From Jeotgalibaca sp052266715 (GTDB taxonomy: Bacteria > Bacillota > Bacilli > Lactobacillales > Aerococcaceae): a stretch of DNA of 64,000 nt. Where the stretch lies: NCBI GenBank assembly GCA_052266715.1, contig JBQPRB010000005.1; one strand, 5' to 3'. The translations under genes were made by a program, and so were the position numbers. The notes beneath the pieces were generated by a model. That model made no database searches. It had not been told where the DNA came from and saw only the letters and a list, made by a program, of their open reading frames with translations. Shown here one piece after another: positions 42,671-50,688 of this stretch (within the stretch, counting starts at the first letter, position 1; every line of letters begins with the position of its first letter).

Positions 42671-42753
42671 AAATTTAAGTACTGCCAGTGGTTAAATCAG
42701 GTACCACCATTTCCTATTAGGCTTCATGAATAGAAAAAGAGGAGAATAAGATT

Positions 42754-43233
42754 ATGATTGAAAAAGTTTATCCAATGACGATAGAAGGAAAACGCAAGCT
42801 GGAAGAAGAACTTGAAGATTTAAAAACAAACAAACGAAAAGAAATTGTTGAACGTATTAAAATTGCAAGAAGCTACGGAGATTTGTCAGAAAACTCCGAA
42901 TATGAGTCTGCAAAAGATGAGCAAGCATTTGTGGAAGGTCGTATTTTAACACTTGAGAAAATGATTCGTTTTGCCGAAATCATTGACGATAAAAATGTTG
43001 AGGCAGATGTTGTATCTTTAGGAAGAACAGTGACATTTGTTGAACTACCTGATGAAGAGGAAGAGTCTTATTCAATCGTCGGTAGTGCTGAAGCAAATCC
43101 GTTATTAGGAAAAATTTCCAATGACTCCCCAATTGCCAAAGCGTTGCTAGGGAAACGCGTCGGTGATGAAGTTTCAATCGCTACTCCAGGTGGCGATATG
43201 AAAGTTAAAATCGTTAGCGTAACAGTTTTATAA
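42754..43233 (+). CDS. greA: Transcription elongation factor GreA
   Basis: 159 residues. The N-terminal antiparallel coiled coil (about 10-76, with YGDLSENSEYESAKDEQ, which carries the tip acidic residues) enters the RNA polymerase secondary channel and stimulates cleavage of backtracked RNA; the C-terminal FKBP-like domain binds polymerase. AGAGGAG precedes the ATG. A terminator follows. Confidence 0.97.
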   Translation: MIEKVYPMTIEGKRKLEEELEDLKTNKRKEIVERIKIARSYGDLSENSEYESAKDEQAFVEGRILTLEKMIRFAEIIDDKNVEADVVSLGRTVTFVELPDEEEESYSIVGSAEANPLLGKISNDSPIAKALLGKRVGDEVSIATPGGDMKVKIVSVTVL

Positions 43234-43241
43234 AACGTTAG

Positions 43242-43280
43242 AGGCCATTACTCCTGAAAAGGGTTTTGGTCTTTTTCTTT
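43242..43280 (+). terminator. Intrinsic terminator after greA
   Basis: AGGCCA (43242-43247) pairs with TGGTCT (43267-43272) and an inner ACTCC/GGGTT adds to the stem; T-rich tail. Confidence 0.7.
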
Positions 43281-43407
43281 GGTATGGTAAAATTTGAAAG
43301 TGAGAAGTACGACTTTAGACTGAGAAGGCTATCAACCTTTTGCATCCATACAATAATTGGTTCATCCAGTATAATTAAGAAAATGACCAGGATGGGAGGG
43401 GAAGTAA

Positions 43408-44142
43408 GTGGGAAAAGGATTAACCAAAATATTTCTGATCATAGAGGGAATGCTTCTTTTATTAACAGCATTTCAATTAGTCCAGGATTGGGAACTATTG
43501 GTATTGCTGTTTATCGGAATCGTAATGATAAAAACTAGGAAGAGGCGGGCGGAGAAGAGCGGCATCACACAAATGATCGGCTGGTTTTTTATTGCATTAA
43601 GCGTTCTATCGACTTTCACAATCTGGTTGATGCTCGGGGTTGCCATTGTCTTTTTCGTACTTAATGGTGGTAATATTATGGATACCTTGGATTTGGGGAC
43701 ATCATTCGCTGCACCTTGGAAAAAGAAACAGTATTATGGTGTTGAAACGAGAGAACCTGTTAACCGTTCAGGAAAACGTAGAAAGCAGCAGTGGTTTGGT
43801 GATACCACTATTGGCAGTTCCGTTTACGAGTGGGATGACATCAACATTTCTGTCTTAATGGGAGATACCATTATCGATCTGGGTAATACTTTGCTACCGG
43901 ATGCAGAAAATGTCGTGCTAATCCGCAAAGGAATAGGACAAACGCGCGTGATTATCCCTATGGGAGTTGGGATTTCTCTCCAACATTCAGCTATTCAGGG
44001 GTTAGCAGTCTTTGACAACGAACCTCATCATCTTTCGAATGAAACAATCACCTTATATAGCAAAAATTACACAACAGCCACGCGAAAAATAAAAATTGTG
44101 TCCAATACAATTTTTGGAGATTTCGAGGTGATTTACCTATGA
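43408..44142 (+). CDS. liaF: LiaF family membrane protein (VraT/YvqF-like)
   Basis: 244 residues from a GTG at 43408 after GGGAGGGGAA. Two pairs of hydrophobic segments in the first 90 residues (about 7-45 and 55-85) are followed by a soluble C-terminal beta-helix-like domain with repeated hydrophobic strands, the LiaF layout. LiaF inhibits the LiaS kinase until the envelope is damaged. It overlaps liaS by 4 nt (ATGA). A TATAAT at 43370-43375 without a good -35 may be the LiaR-dependent promoter of the operon. Confidence 0.9.
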   Translation: MGKGLTKIFLIIEGMLLLLTAFQLVQDWELLVLLFIGIVMIKTRKRRAEKSGITQMIGWFFIALSVLSTFTIWLMLGVAIVFFVLNGGNIMDTLDLGTSFAAPWKKKQYYGVETREPVNRSGKRRKQQWFGDTTIGSSVYEWDDINISVLMGDTIIDLGNTLLPDAENVVLIRKGIGQTRVIIPMGVGISLQHSAIQGLAVFDNEPHHLSNETITLYSKNYTTATRKIKIVSNTIFGDFEVIYL

Positions 44143-45182
44143 AAAGATTCGCTTTTTTAAAAATCTTTTTCTTGACGTTCCTCGTTCTCACACTCACTGT
44201 GGTAGCAACTCTTTTTTCGCTTCGTCCGGTTTTAACTCTGGGGGATCTTTGGACTATACAAAATTTCCATGTTCCCGTTCTTCTTTTAATGGGAACCATC
44301 ACCTTTTTTCTGTCACTTTTAATTGCTATCCTTATTTATTATTCTTTGTTTAGAACAGAAAAAAGTGTGATAAACAAACTCCACCAACTGAATTTAGGTA
44401 ACTATAACAAATCGGCCCAGGAAATCGACTTGTTTCAGGGATTGGGCGTGTCTTCAGAAGAAATAAAAGAAGAAATTGAACACTTACGTAAGAAACTCGT
44501 CAGTCTATCGCGTGAAGTTCAGGAGTTAAGCAGTATACCCAAAATGGTAGGTAACGAAACGAAGGAAGAAATACTAGAGAATGAGCGTCATCGCATTGCC
44601 AGGGAACTACACGACTCCGTTAGTCAGCAATTATTCGCAGCCATGATGATGTTGTCAGCGTTGAACGAACGGGCTGATGCCTTGCCTGAACAAGCTCAAA
44701 AATCATTGAAGATAATTGAATCAATAATCAATGAATCACAATCTGAAATGCGAGCGTTGCTCTTACACTTGAGACCCATCAAGTTGGAAGGGAAGACACT
44801 GCGTAAAGGGATTGAGCAACTCTTGACCGAGTTGCAATCCAAAGTCCAAATCAAATTGAAATGGGAAATTTCACCCATTGATACGATACCAGGAGTTGAG
44901 GATCACCTCTTCCGGATTATCCAGGAACTGGTTTCCAATACACTTCGCCACGCAAAAGCTAAAACATTAGAAGTGCATCTCGTTCAAAGTGAACAGGATA
45001 TCAATCTGCGGGTTTTTGATGACGGCGTTGGCTTTGATACCAAAGTAAAAAAATCGGGTAATTATGGGCTCATGAATATTCGTGAACGCGTGAGCGGTTT
45101 AGGTGGGATATGTAAAATCATTAGCTTCCCTAAACAAGGGACAATCGTAGATATCAGAATCCCGAATACAACGGAAGAATGA
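44139..45182 (+). CDS. liaS: Envelope-stress sensor histidine kinase LiaS
   Basis: 347 residues. Two membrane helices (about 7-28 and 45-70) with a very short outside loop mark an intramembrane-sensing kinase. A HAMP-like linker leads to the HisKA_3 dimerisation helix with phosphorylated His158 in RIARELHDS, then the ATPase domain with VSNTLRHAKA and DDGVGFD. Known homologues respond to lipid II-binding antibiotics with LiaF. liaR starts 13 nt later. Confidence 0.94.
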   Translation: MKRFAFLKIFFLTFLVLTLTVVATLFSLRPVLTLGDLWTIQNFHVPVLLLMGTITFFLSLLIAILIYYSLFRTEKSVINKLHQLNLGNYNKSAQEIDLFQGLGVSSEEIKEEIEHLRKKLVSLSREVQELSSIPKMVGNETKEEILENERHRIARELHDSVSQQLFAAMMMLSALNERADALPEQAQKSLKIIESIINESQSEMRALLLHLRPIKLEGKTLRKGIEQLLTELQSKVQIKLKWEISPIDTIPGVEDHLFRIIQELVSNTLRHAKAKTLEVHLVQSEQDINLRVFDDGVGFDTKVKKSGNYGLMNIRERVSGLGGICKIISFPKQGTIVDIRIPNTTEE

Positions 45183-45195
45183 GGAGGCAGTCGCA

Positions 45196-45828
45196 ATGAT
45201 AAATGTACTGATAGTGGATGATCACGAGATGGTACGACTAGGTTACTCAGCATACCTATCGATTCAAGATGATATAAATGTGGTTGGTGAAAGTGAGAAT
45301 GGCCAAATCGGCTTCGAAATGGCTCTCGAGCTACGCCCGGATGTGATTTTGATGGATTTGGTTATGGAAGTAATGGATGGCATTGAATCAACAAAAGCGA
45401 TTCTCAGAGAATGGCCGGAAGCTAAAATTATTATCGTGACTTCCTTTATTGACGATGAAAAGGTTTATCCGGCATTAGAAGCAGGTGCAGCAGGCTACAT
45501 GCTGAAAACATCCTCAGCTCATGAAATAGCAAACGCGATTCGTTCAACATTTAAGGGTGAAAGGGTTCTTGAACCCCAAGTCACCGATAAAATGTTGGAA
45601 CGACTTACAAAAAAACCTCCCCATTTTCTGCACGAAGATTTGACATCGCGCGAAATGGAAGTGTTATTGTTGATTGCAGAAGGATGTTCAAATCAAGAAA
45701 TTGCCGATCAACTATTTATAACGTTAAAGACAGTAAAGACGCATGTTTCAAACATTCTTTCGAAGCTTGAAGTTGATGACAGAACGCAAGCGACCATTTA
45801 TGCCTTTAAACATAATTTAGTAAAATAA
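45196..45828 (+). CDS. liaR: Response regulator LiaR
   Basis: 210 residues. Receiver domain with phospho-acceptor Asp54 in VILMDLVM and a NarL/LuxR-type helix-turn-helix (about 147-205, LTSREMEVLLLIAEG). AATGAGGAGG precedes the ATG. Phosphorylated LiaR dimers are known to activate liaFSR and cell-envelope genes. No hairpin terminator follows clearly; a new promoter lies about 75 bp on. Confidence 0.95.
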   Translation: MINVLIVDDHEMVRLGYSAYLSIQDDINVVGESENGQIGFEMALELRPDVILMDLVMEVMDGIESTKAILREWPEAKIIIVTSFIDDEKVYPALEAGAAGYMLKTSSAHEIANAIRSTFKGERVLEPQVTDKMLERLTKKPPHFLHEDLTSREMEVLLLIAEGCSNQEIADQLFITLKTVKTHVSNILSKLEVDDRTQATIYAFKHNLVK

Positions 45829-45901
45829 TACAGAAATAATATGTGTTTCACTTAAAAGGAGTATCGATAGTACAAAGAATTAGCACAGATTCCTAAACCT
45901 G

Positions 45902-45910
45902 TGTTATGAT
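45902..45910 (+). promoter_or_regulatory. Extended -10 promoter of HesB-like gene
   Basis: TGT followed by TATGAT (45905-45910); no clear -35. Confidence 0.5.
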
Positions 45911-45929
45911 GGACCTATCAAAGGCCTGG

Positions 45930-45967
45930 AGAGGGGGAGTCGGATTTTCGCTCCGACGCAAACAATC
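45930..45967 (+). promoter_or_regulatory. Shine-Dalgarno separated from start codon by a hairpin
   Basis: GAGAGGGGGA (45930-45938) is the only ribosome binding site before the ATG at 45968, about 29 nt away. Between them GTCGGA (45939-45944) pairs with TCCGAC (45952-45957). Folding would bring the site to about ten bases from the ATG, a normal distance. Confidence 0.5.
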
Positions 45968-46267
45968 ATGAAAATTACAATTGATGAACGTGCACAAAAA
46001 TGGTTTGAAGAAGAAATTGGTATTCCAGAAGGGGAAGGCATCCGTTTCTTGGGTAAGGTATATGGAAGCAGTCCTATTCACGAAGGATTTTCAATCGGAA
46101 TAGCTGTTGATAAACCAAAGGATCCTCTAGCTATCACCACCATCAATGGAATTCCTTATTTCATCGATAAAAATGATGATTGGTTCTTCAGTGGATACGA
46201 CTTGGAAGTTGTTCTGGATGATAACTTAAATGAACCAGAATATATTTATCATGAAACAAAAAAATAA
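45968..46267 (+). CDS. HesB/IscA-fold protein of the YneR type
   Basis: 99 residues. Begins MKITIDERAQKWFEEEIGI and has IRFLGKVYGSSPIHEGFSIGIAVDKP, typical of the Firmicute HesB-like group. It contains no cysteine at all, so it cannot coordinate an iron-sulfur cluster as IscA does; function unknown. No in-frame upstream ATG, GTG or TTG offers a better start. See the hairpin between the ribosome binding site and the start codon. A terminator follows. Confidence 0.82.
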   Translation: MKITIDERAQKWFEEEIGIPEGEGIRFLGKVYGSSPIHEGFSIGIAVDKPKDPLAITTINGIPYFIDKNDDWFFSGYDLEVVLDDNLNEPEYIYHETKK

Positions 46268-46274
46268 TACCAAT

Positions 46275-46313
46275 AAAAAAACAACAAGGAGCAGTGTTCC
46301 TTGTTGTTTTTTG
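46275..46313 (+). terminator. Intrinsic terminator after HesB-like gene
   Basis: AAAACAACAAGGA pairs with TCCTTGTTGTTTT around GCAGTGT; symmetric A and T runs would let it act in both directions. Confidence 0.88.
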
Positions 46314-46556
46314 GTTCTTGGTTATCTTGTGTTGGTGAAGGCAATGCCCTTCGGCCTGCGTGTTTGCTTGTATACTGCTGTGGGACCGCCCTGAGCCTGT
46401 AGTCTCCGGGCTTGCAAACCTCAAAGGGACCGTAGATGCTTCAGCATCTACGGTCCCTACTTTCGCATTGCATCCTTGACACGGCCACAAGCAACCCCAC
46501 CGTCCTTCGGGATTTCCGCGAAGAATACTTACCCACACCATTTATTATAGAGCCTG
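46311..46556 (+). repeat. Full-length dispersed palindromic element
   Basis: About 246 bp, more GC-rich than its surroundings, beginning GGTTCTTGGTTATC and ending ACACCATTTATTATAGAGCC. Shorter relatives are at 11226-11286 and 22054-22105. Its centre holds a perfect hairpin: GGGACCGTAGATGCT (46426-46440) and AGCATCTACGGTCCC (46443-46457). The ends are imperfect inverted repeats (GTGTTGGTGAAG against GTGTGGGTAAG). An open frame on the minus strand here has no ribosome binding site and odd composition. It behaves like a MITE- or REP-type non-coding element. Confidence 0.6.
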
Positions 46557-46568
46557 TTTTTTTACGGC

Positions 46569-46745
46569 AAATAATTTAGTTATAGTTAATTAAACCATTT
46601 GCCAATTAAATAGAGAGCGAAATGGTTTAATAATGAATAATAAAACCATTTGAGGTAGAAATTTATGACGAAATGGTTTAATAATGAATAATAAGACCAT
46701 TTCAAGAAAATAATGAGCTTCAAATGGTTTAATTATTGAATAATC
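46569..46745. repeat. Regular array of 32-bp palindromes with 51-bp period
   Basis: Copies begin at 46569, 46620, 46671 and 46722, exactly 51 bp apart. The two middle copies (AAATGGTTT, 14 AT-rich bases, AAACCATTT) differ at one base in 32; the first copy keeps about 24 of 32 bases, the last keeps only its left part. The three intervals (46601-46619, 46652-46670, 46703-46721) are each exactly 19 bp and share no sequence. CRISPR-like in form, but spacers are too short and there are no cas genes in the window. Confidence 0.75.
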
Positions 46746-46769
46746 CCGCAATCGCCTATCCCCAACACA

Positions 46770-46810
46770 AAAGATCCCCTCGCAGCGTCACCGCAACGAG
46801 GGGATCTTTA
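46770..46810 (-). terminator. Terminator of rpoY-rnjA
   Basis: AAAGATCCCCTCG pairs with CGAGGGGATCTTT around 14 bases; on the minus strand it is followed by TTTT. Confidence 0.85.
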
Positions 46811-46813
46811 ATT

Positions 46814-48490
46814 TTATAGTGGCATAATGACTGGAACAATCATTGGGCGACGTTCTGTTTTTTCATACAGGAACGGTTGAACGGCATCGATGACGGTGTC
46901 TTTCAGACGACGCTCATTCATTTTTGCAGTGGAAGCGAGGGCTGCATTGACTTCATGTTTGATAATCCCTTGTGCTTCGCTAATCAAGTCCCCAGATTCA
47001 CGCATATAGATAAAGCCGCGTGACAATATGTCTGGACCAGCAACAAGCTGGCGAGAATTAAAGTCAACGGTCATGACAACCACAACCAGTCCGTCTTGGG
47101 AAAGAATGCGACGATCGCGTAATACGATATTACCAATATCGCCAATTCCTTTTCCATCCACGTAAACATCCATAGCAGGGAAGTCACCGGCCATTCGAGC
47201 AGTATCACTTGTTAGTGCGAGAATTTCGCCATTGTCCATGATGAAACAATTTTCACGAGGTACGCCACATAATTCTGCTAATCCTGCATGGATTTTCAAC
47301 ATCCTGAACTCACCGTGAACAGGCATGAAGTATTTAGGTTTCAATAGACGCAACATTAATTTCATTTCTTGTTGGCCACCGTGTCCAGAAGTATGGACAT
47401 TATTCAATCGACCATGAATAACATGGGCACCAGCTTCAAGTAGTTGGTTAATAACGCGGTTCACACTAGACGTGTTTCCAGGAATAGGTGAACTTGAGAA
47501 AATAACCGTGTCAGAAGGCTGGATGGAAATTTGACGGTGAGTGCCATTCGCAATACGGCTTAAAGCTGCCATTGGCTCGCCTTGAGAACCGGTACAAACT
47601 ATCAGTACTTTATCAGCTGGATATTGGTTTAATTCACGACCATCGATAAAAGTATCGTCGGGGGCGGAAATATAACCTAGTTCCCGAGCAGTTCGAAACG
47701 CATTTTCCATGCTTCGACCAAATACGGCAATTTTTCTTCCTGTTTCAATCGCAACTTCGGCAACTTGTTGCAGACGAGAAATGTTTGAAGCAAATGATGC
47801 GAAAATAATACGACCTTCAACTTTTTGGATGATATTGGACAGTGATTGACCAACTACTTGCTCAGATTTGGTAAATTCAGGAATTTCAGCGTTCGTACTG
47901 TCACTTAGCATCAATAGGACACCTTCGTCTCCGAGTTGGGCTAAACGATGCAAGTCGGCCGGGTTACCGTCAACAGGTGTGAAATCAAATTTGAAATCCC
48001 CTGTAAAAACAATATTACCTGGTGGTGTCTTGACGACAATCCCGCGTGTGTCCGGGATACTATGTGTTGTTCGGAAAAAGCTGACGCTGGTTTTACGGAA
48101 TTTAATGACTGTATCGTCCTTAATTTCATGTAATACCGCATCCCGAAGCAAACCGTGTTCTTCCAGTTTGTTACGGATTAAGGCGAGAGCAATTTCTCCT
48201 GCGTATATAGGGATATTCAGTTCTTTCAATAAGAATGGAATCCCCCCGATATGATCCTCATGACCATGTGAGATGAATACGCCTTTAATTTTGTTCTTGT
48301 TTTGAACAAGGTATGAATAGTCGGGAATGACATAGTCAATTCCGAGTAAGTCATCTTCAGGGAACATGACGCCTGAGTCAAGAATCAGTAATTCATCTTG
48401 ATATTGTACGGCATACATATTTTTCCCGATTTCGCCTAAACCCCCTAAGGCAAAAACACCTACTTCATTGTTACGAATGTTAGGTTTCAT
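46814..48490 (-). CDS. rnjA: Ribonuclease J1
   Basis: 558 residues, typical of RNase J1. Beta-lactamase fold with zinc motif HGHEDH (75-80), later DSTNAE, the beta-CASP domain (about 210-370) and the C-terminal domain. It is a 5'-3' exo- and endoribonuclease central to mRNA decay and 16S rRNA maturation in Firmicutes. Its ATG overlaps the rpoY stop codon by four bases, the arrangement known from B. subtilis and enterococci. RNase J2 has the same domain plan, but its gene is not paired with rpoY. Confidence 0.95.
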   Translation of the reverse strand: MKPNIRNNEVGVFALGGLGEIGKNMYAVQYQDELLILDSGVMFPEDDLLGIDYVIPDYSYLVQNKNKIKGVFISHGHEDHIGGIPFLLKELNIPIYAGEIALALIRNKLEEHGLLRDAVLHEIKDDTVIKFRKTSVSFFRTTHSIPDTRGIVVKTPPGNIVFTGDFKFDFTPVDGNPADLHRLAQLGDEGVLLMLSDSTNAEIPEFTKSEQVVGQSLSNIIQKVEGRIIFASFASNISRLQQVAEVAIETGRKIAVFGRSMENAFRTARELGYISAPDDTFIDGRELNQYPADKVLIVCTGSQGEPMAALSRIANGTHRQISIQPSDTVIFSSSPIPGNTSSVNRVINQLLEAGAHVIHGRLNNVHTSGHGGQQEMKLMLRLLKPKYFMPVHGEFRMLKIHAGLAELCGVPRENCFIMDNGEILALTSDTARMAGDFPAMDVYVDGKGIGDIGNIVLRDRRILSQDGLVVVVMTVDFNSRQLVAGPDILSRGFIYMRESGDLISEAQGIIKHEVNAALASTAKMNERRLKDTVIDAVQPFLYEKTERRPMIVPVIMPL

Positions 48491-48705
48491 TGAGGGAACT
48501 CCGTAACTTTGAAGTTGGGATTATTTTGTTCATATTCTAAATGTTTACCCTCTAGTGGCTGGATAAATTCTACATTATAGGGGGTGTGTTTATCCAAGAT
48601 TTTTCTTACTTCAATAAGACTTTCTGCTTCCAAATAAAGAGATTGTGTCGTTTCTCTAGTAGGCACATCTAATTTATTCGTATGGTACGTTACTTTAAAT
48701 AACAT
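48487..48705 (-). CDS. rpoY: RNA polymerase epsilon subunit RpoY
   Basis: 72 residues, starting MLFKVTYHTNKLDVPTRETT, the DUF1447 (YkzG) family. This small Firmicute-specific subunit binds RNA polymerase near the DNA-binding jaw. CAGGAGTGATT precedes the ATG on the minus strand. It is encoded directly before rnjA with a 4-nt overlap. I could not assign its promoter with confidence in the 250-bp gap upstream. Confidence 0.93.
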   Translation of the reverse strand: MLFKVTYHTNKLDVPTRETTQSLYLEAESLIEVRKILDKHTPYNVEFIQPLEGKHLEYEQNNPNFKVTEFPQ

Positions 48706-48851
48706 ATTTAATCACTCCTGATAGTTCTTTAATTTCGCATTGAAAAAACAACATATTTCCTTACCGGTTCCATTATTGTATTTTCTATACAATTGCTATT
48801 CTCAGTTTACCACAATCAGTGGAACTACGCATAGAATTCTGATTAAAATTG

Positions 48852-48868
48852 TTGAAAACAGTTTTCAA
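48852..48868. promoter_or_regulatory. Operator-like palindrome between rpoY and ABC exporter
   Basis: Perfect 7-bp inverted repeat TTGAAAA-CAG-TTTTCAA, 90 bp upstream of the exporter genes in the divergent gap (48706-48957). A TTGAAA at 48900-48905 with GATAAG at 48924 is a weak promoter candidate for the exporter. Regulator unknown. Confidence 0.4.
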
Positions 48869-48957
48869 AAAATATTCGTTAACTTAGTGTAGACCTTTTT
48901 TGAAACTTTGGATAAACTAGAGGGATAAGTGCAAAAAATTGAACTGGAGGAAAAAAA

Positions 48958-50688
48958 GTGAGCTTAATATGGCGCTATATTAAACGTTATAAATTTATTT
49001 TGCTCTTAAACGTAGTTGGTTCTTTTGGTTTTATTTTTGTTGAACTGGGCCTTCCAACTATGTTGGCAAAATTAATCGATGGGGCTATTGCTGGTGTCGA
49101 ACGTACATTTATCATGGATACAATTAGAATCATGCTATTATTTACTGTTGCTGGTTTGCTCGGTCGTAGTCTTGTTGCTTATACAACGAGTCGGCTGACT
49201 ACTAATATGATTGCAGAAATGCGTAATGATATGTACAAAAAAATTCAGACTTTCTCACATGAGGAGTTTGATCGTCTTGGTGTTTCTTCGCTTGTGACGC
49301 GGGTAACCAATGATGCCTTCATCTTGATGCAATTCAGTCAGATGGTTTTAAGGATGGGTTTGGCGACATTATTGATGATGTTTGCGAGTTTCTTTATGAT
49401 TTTTCAAACGAGTCGTCAGTTATCCGTTATTTTGATTCCGGCTTTCCCCGCATTATTGCTATCGGTATTGATTATCGGAAAGAAATCACGTCCTTTATCG
49501 GAAGCGCAACAAAAGAATCTGGATAATATTAACCTGACTTTAAGAGAGTCGTTAACAGGTTTGCGTGTTATTCGAGCTTTTGTGCGTGAGAAATTTCAAT
49601 CTTCCCGCTTCGCGATTGTCAACGAAGCATACAGTACAGTGAGTCGCCGTCTTTTCTATTTGATGGCTTGGACCCAACCTGTTTTTTCTCATGTCATTAA
49701 CTTGATTATTATTGCTATCGTCCTGTTAGGTTCGCAATTAATCGAAACTGGAGATTTACAACTGGGGAATATGGTTGCTTATGTGGAGTATAGTTTCCAT
49801 GCACTCTATTCGTTCCTGAACTTTGCGATTGTATTCATGATGTATCCGCGTGCTGCTGTATCAGCTGGTCGAATCCAGGAAGTGTTCGATACCATCAGCT
49901 CGATTTCATCCAATGAGGATGGCATTAAAGAGACTGAAACACATGGTTACATTACCTTTGAAAATGTATCTTTCTCCTATCCGGATAACAAAGAAACGCC
50001 GGTTATTGAAGACGTGAACTTCTCGTTGGAGCCTGGGCAAACGATAGCCTTTATCGGAAGCACGGGAAGTGGGAAGTCTACCTTGCTACAATTGATTCCG
50101 CGATTTTATGATGTTACAAAAGGAAGCATCATAATCGATGGTCATGATGTTCGTGATTATAATTTGAAAGCATTGCGCCAAAAAATTGGTTATATTCCTC
50201 AAAAATCACTCTTATTCACGGGGACTATTGCGGATAACCTGCGCTACGGAAAAGTTAACGCAACCGATGTTGAAATGGAAGAAGCTTCAGATATCTCCCA
50301 AGCTAAAGATTTTATCCTGGATAAGGCGGAAAAATTTGAGGAGCACTTGGCAGAAGGTGGAAGCAACTTGTCTGGTGGCCAAAAGCAACGTTTGTCGATT
50401 GCTCGGGCGGTTGTTCGAAAACCGGACATTTATATTTTCGATGATAGTTTCTCGGCACTGGATTACCAAACGGATAGACGTTTGCGGAATCGTTTGAAAA
50501 ACGAAACCGGTCGTTCGACTGTCATAATTGTTGCCCAACGAGTCAGCACAATTATGCATGCAGATAAGATTATTGTTTTAAATGAAGGTAAGGTTGTTGC
50601 CGAGGGTACGCATAAAGAGCTTCTGAAAACGAGCCAGATCTATTATGATATTGCGGCTTCTCAAATGAGAGAGGAGGAGTTGGCATGA
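48958..50688 (+). CDS. Heterodimeric ABC exporter subunit A (LmrC/YheI-like)
   Basis: 576 residues from a GTG after TGGAGGAAAAA. Six membrane helices (about 15-320) are fused to an ATPase domain with Walker A GSTGSGKST (367-375) and a canonical signature LSGGQKQR. The catalytic position after Walker B is Asp496 (IFDDSFSALD) instead of glutamate, so its own ATP site is of the degenerate kind, as in known heterodimeric multidrug exporters. It overlaps subunit B by 4 nt. Substrates unknown; drugs, lipids or peptides are typical. Confidence 0.92.
   Translation: MSLIWRYIKRYKFILLLNVVGSFGFIFVELGLPTMLAKLIDGAIAGVERTFIMDTIRIMLLFTVAGLLGRSLVAYTTSRLTTNMIAEMRNDMYKKIQTFSHEEFDRLGVSSLVTRVTNDAFILMQFSQMVLRMGLATLLMMFASFFMIFQTSRQLSVILIPAFPALLLSVLIIGKKSRPLSEAQQKNLDNINLTLRESLTGLRVIRAFVREKFQSSRFAIVNEAYSTVSRRLFYLMAWTQPVFSHVINLIIIAIVLLGSQLIETGDLQLGNMVAYVEYSFHALYSFLNFAIVFMMYPRAAVSAGRIQEVFDTISSISSNEDGIKETETHGYITFENVSFSYPDNKETPVIEDVNFSLEPGQTIAFIGSTGSGKSTLLQLIPRFYDVTKGSIIIDGHDVRDYNLKALRQKIGYIPQKSLLFTGTIADNLRYGKVNATDVEMEEASDISQAKDFILDKAEKFEEHLAEGGSNLSGGQKQRLSIARAVVRKPDIYIFDDSFSALDYQTDRRLRNRLKNETGRSTVIIVAQRVSTIMHADKIIVLNEGKVVAEGTHKELLKTSQIYYDIAASQMREEELA

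Noticed and set aside
42690..42720. GGTACCACC before greA as a T-box
   Set aside because: Lacks the TGGN acceptor-pairing bulge, stem I and specifier; only a chance resemblance.
43266..43538. 90-residue open frame overlapping the start of liaF
   Set aside because: Lies in another frame over the promoter and the first LiaF codons; no ribosome binding site.
46188..46541. 117-residue open frame on the minus strand
   Set aside because: It lies within the dispersed repeat and the end of the HesB-like gene, has no ribosome binding site and has an unusual tryptophan/cysteine-rich composition.
46569..46745. Canonical CRISPR array
   Set aside because: Intervals are 19 bp, shorter than known spacers; only four repeats, two degenerate; no cas genes or leader seen in the window. 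Kept as a repeat of unknown type.
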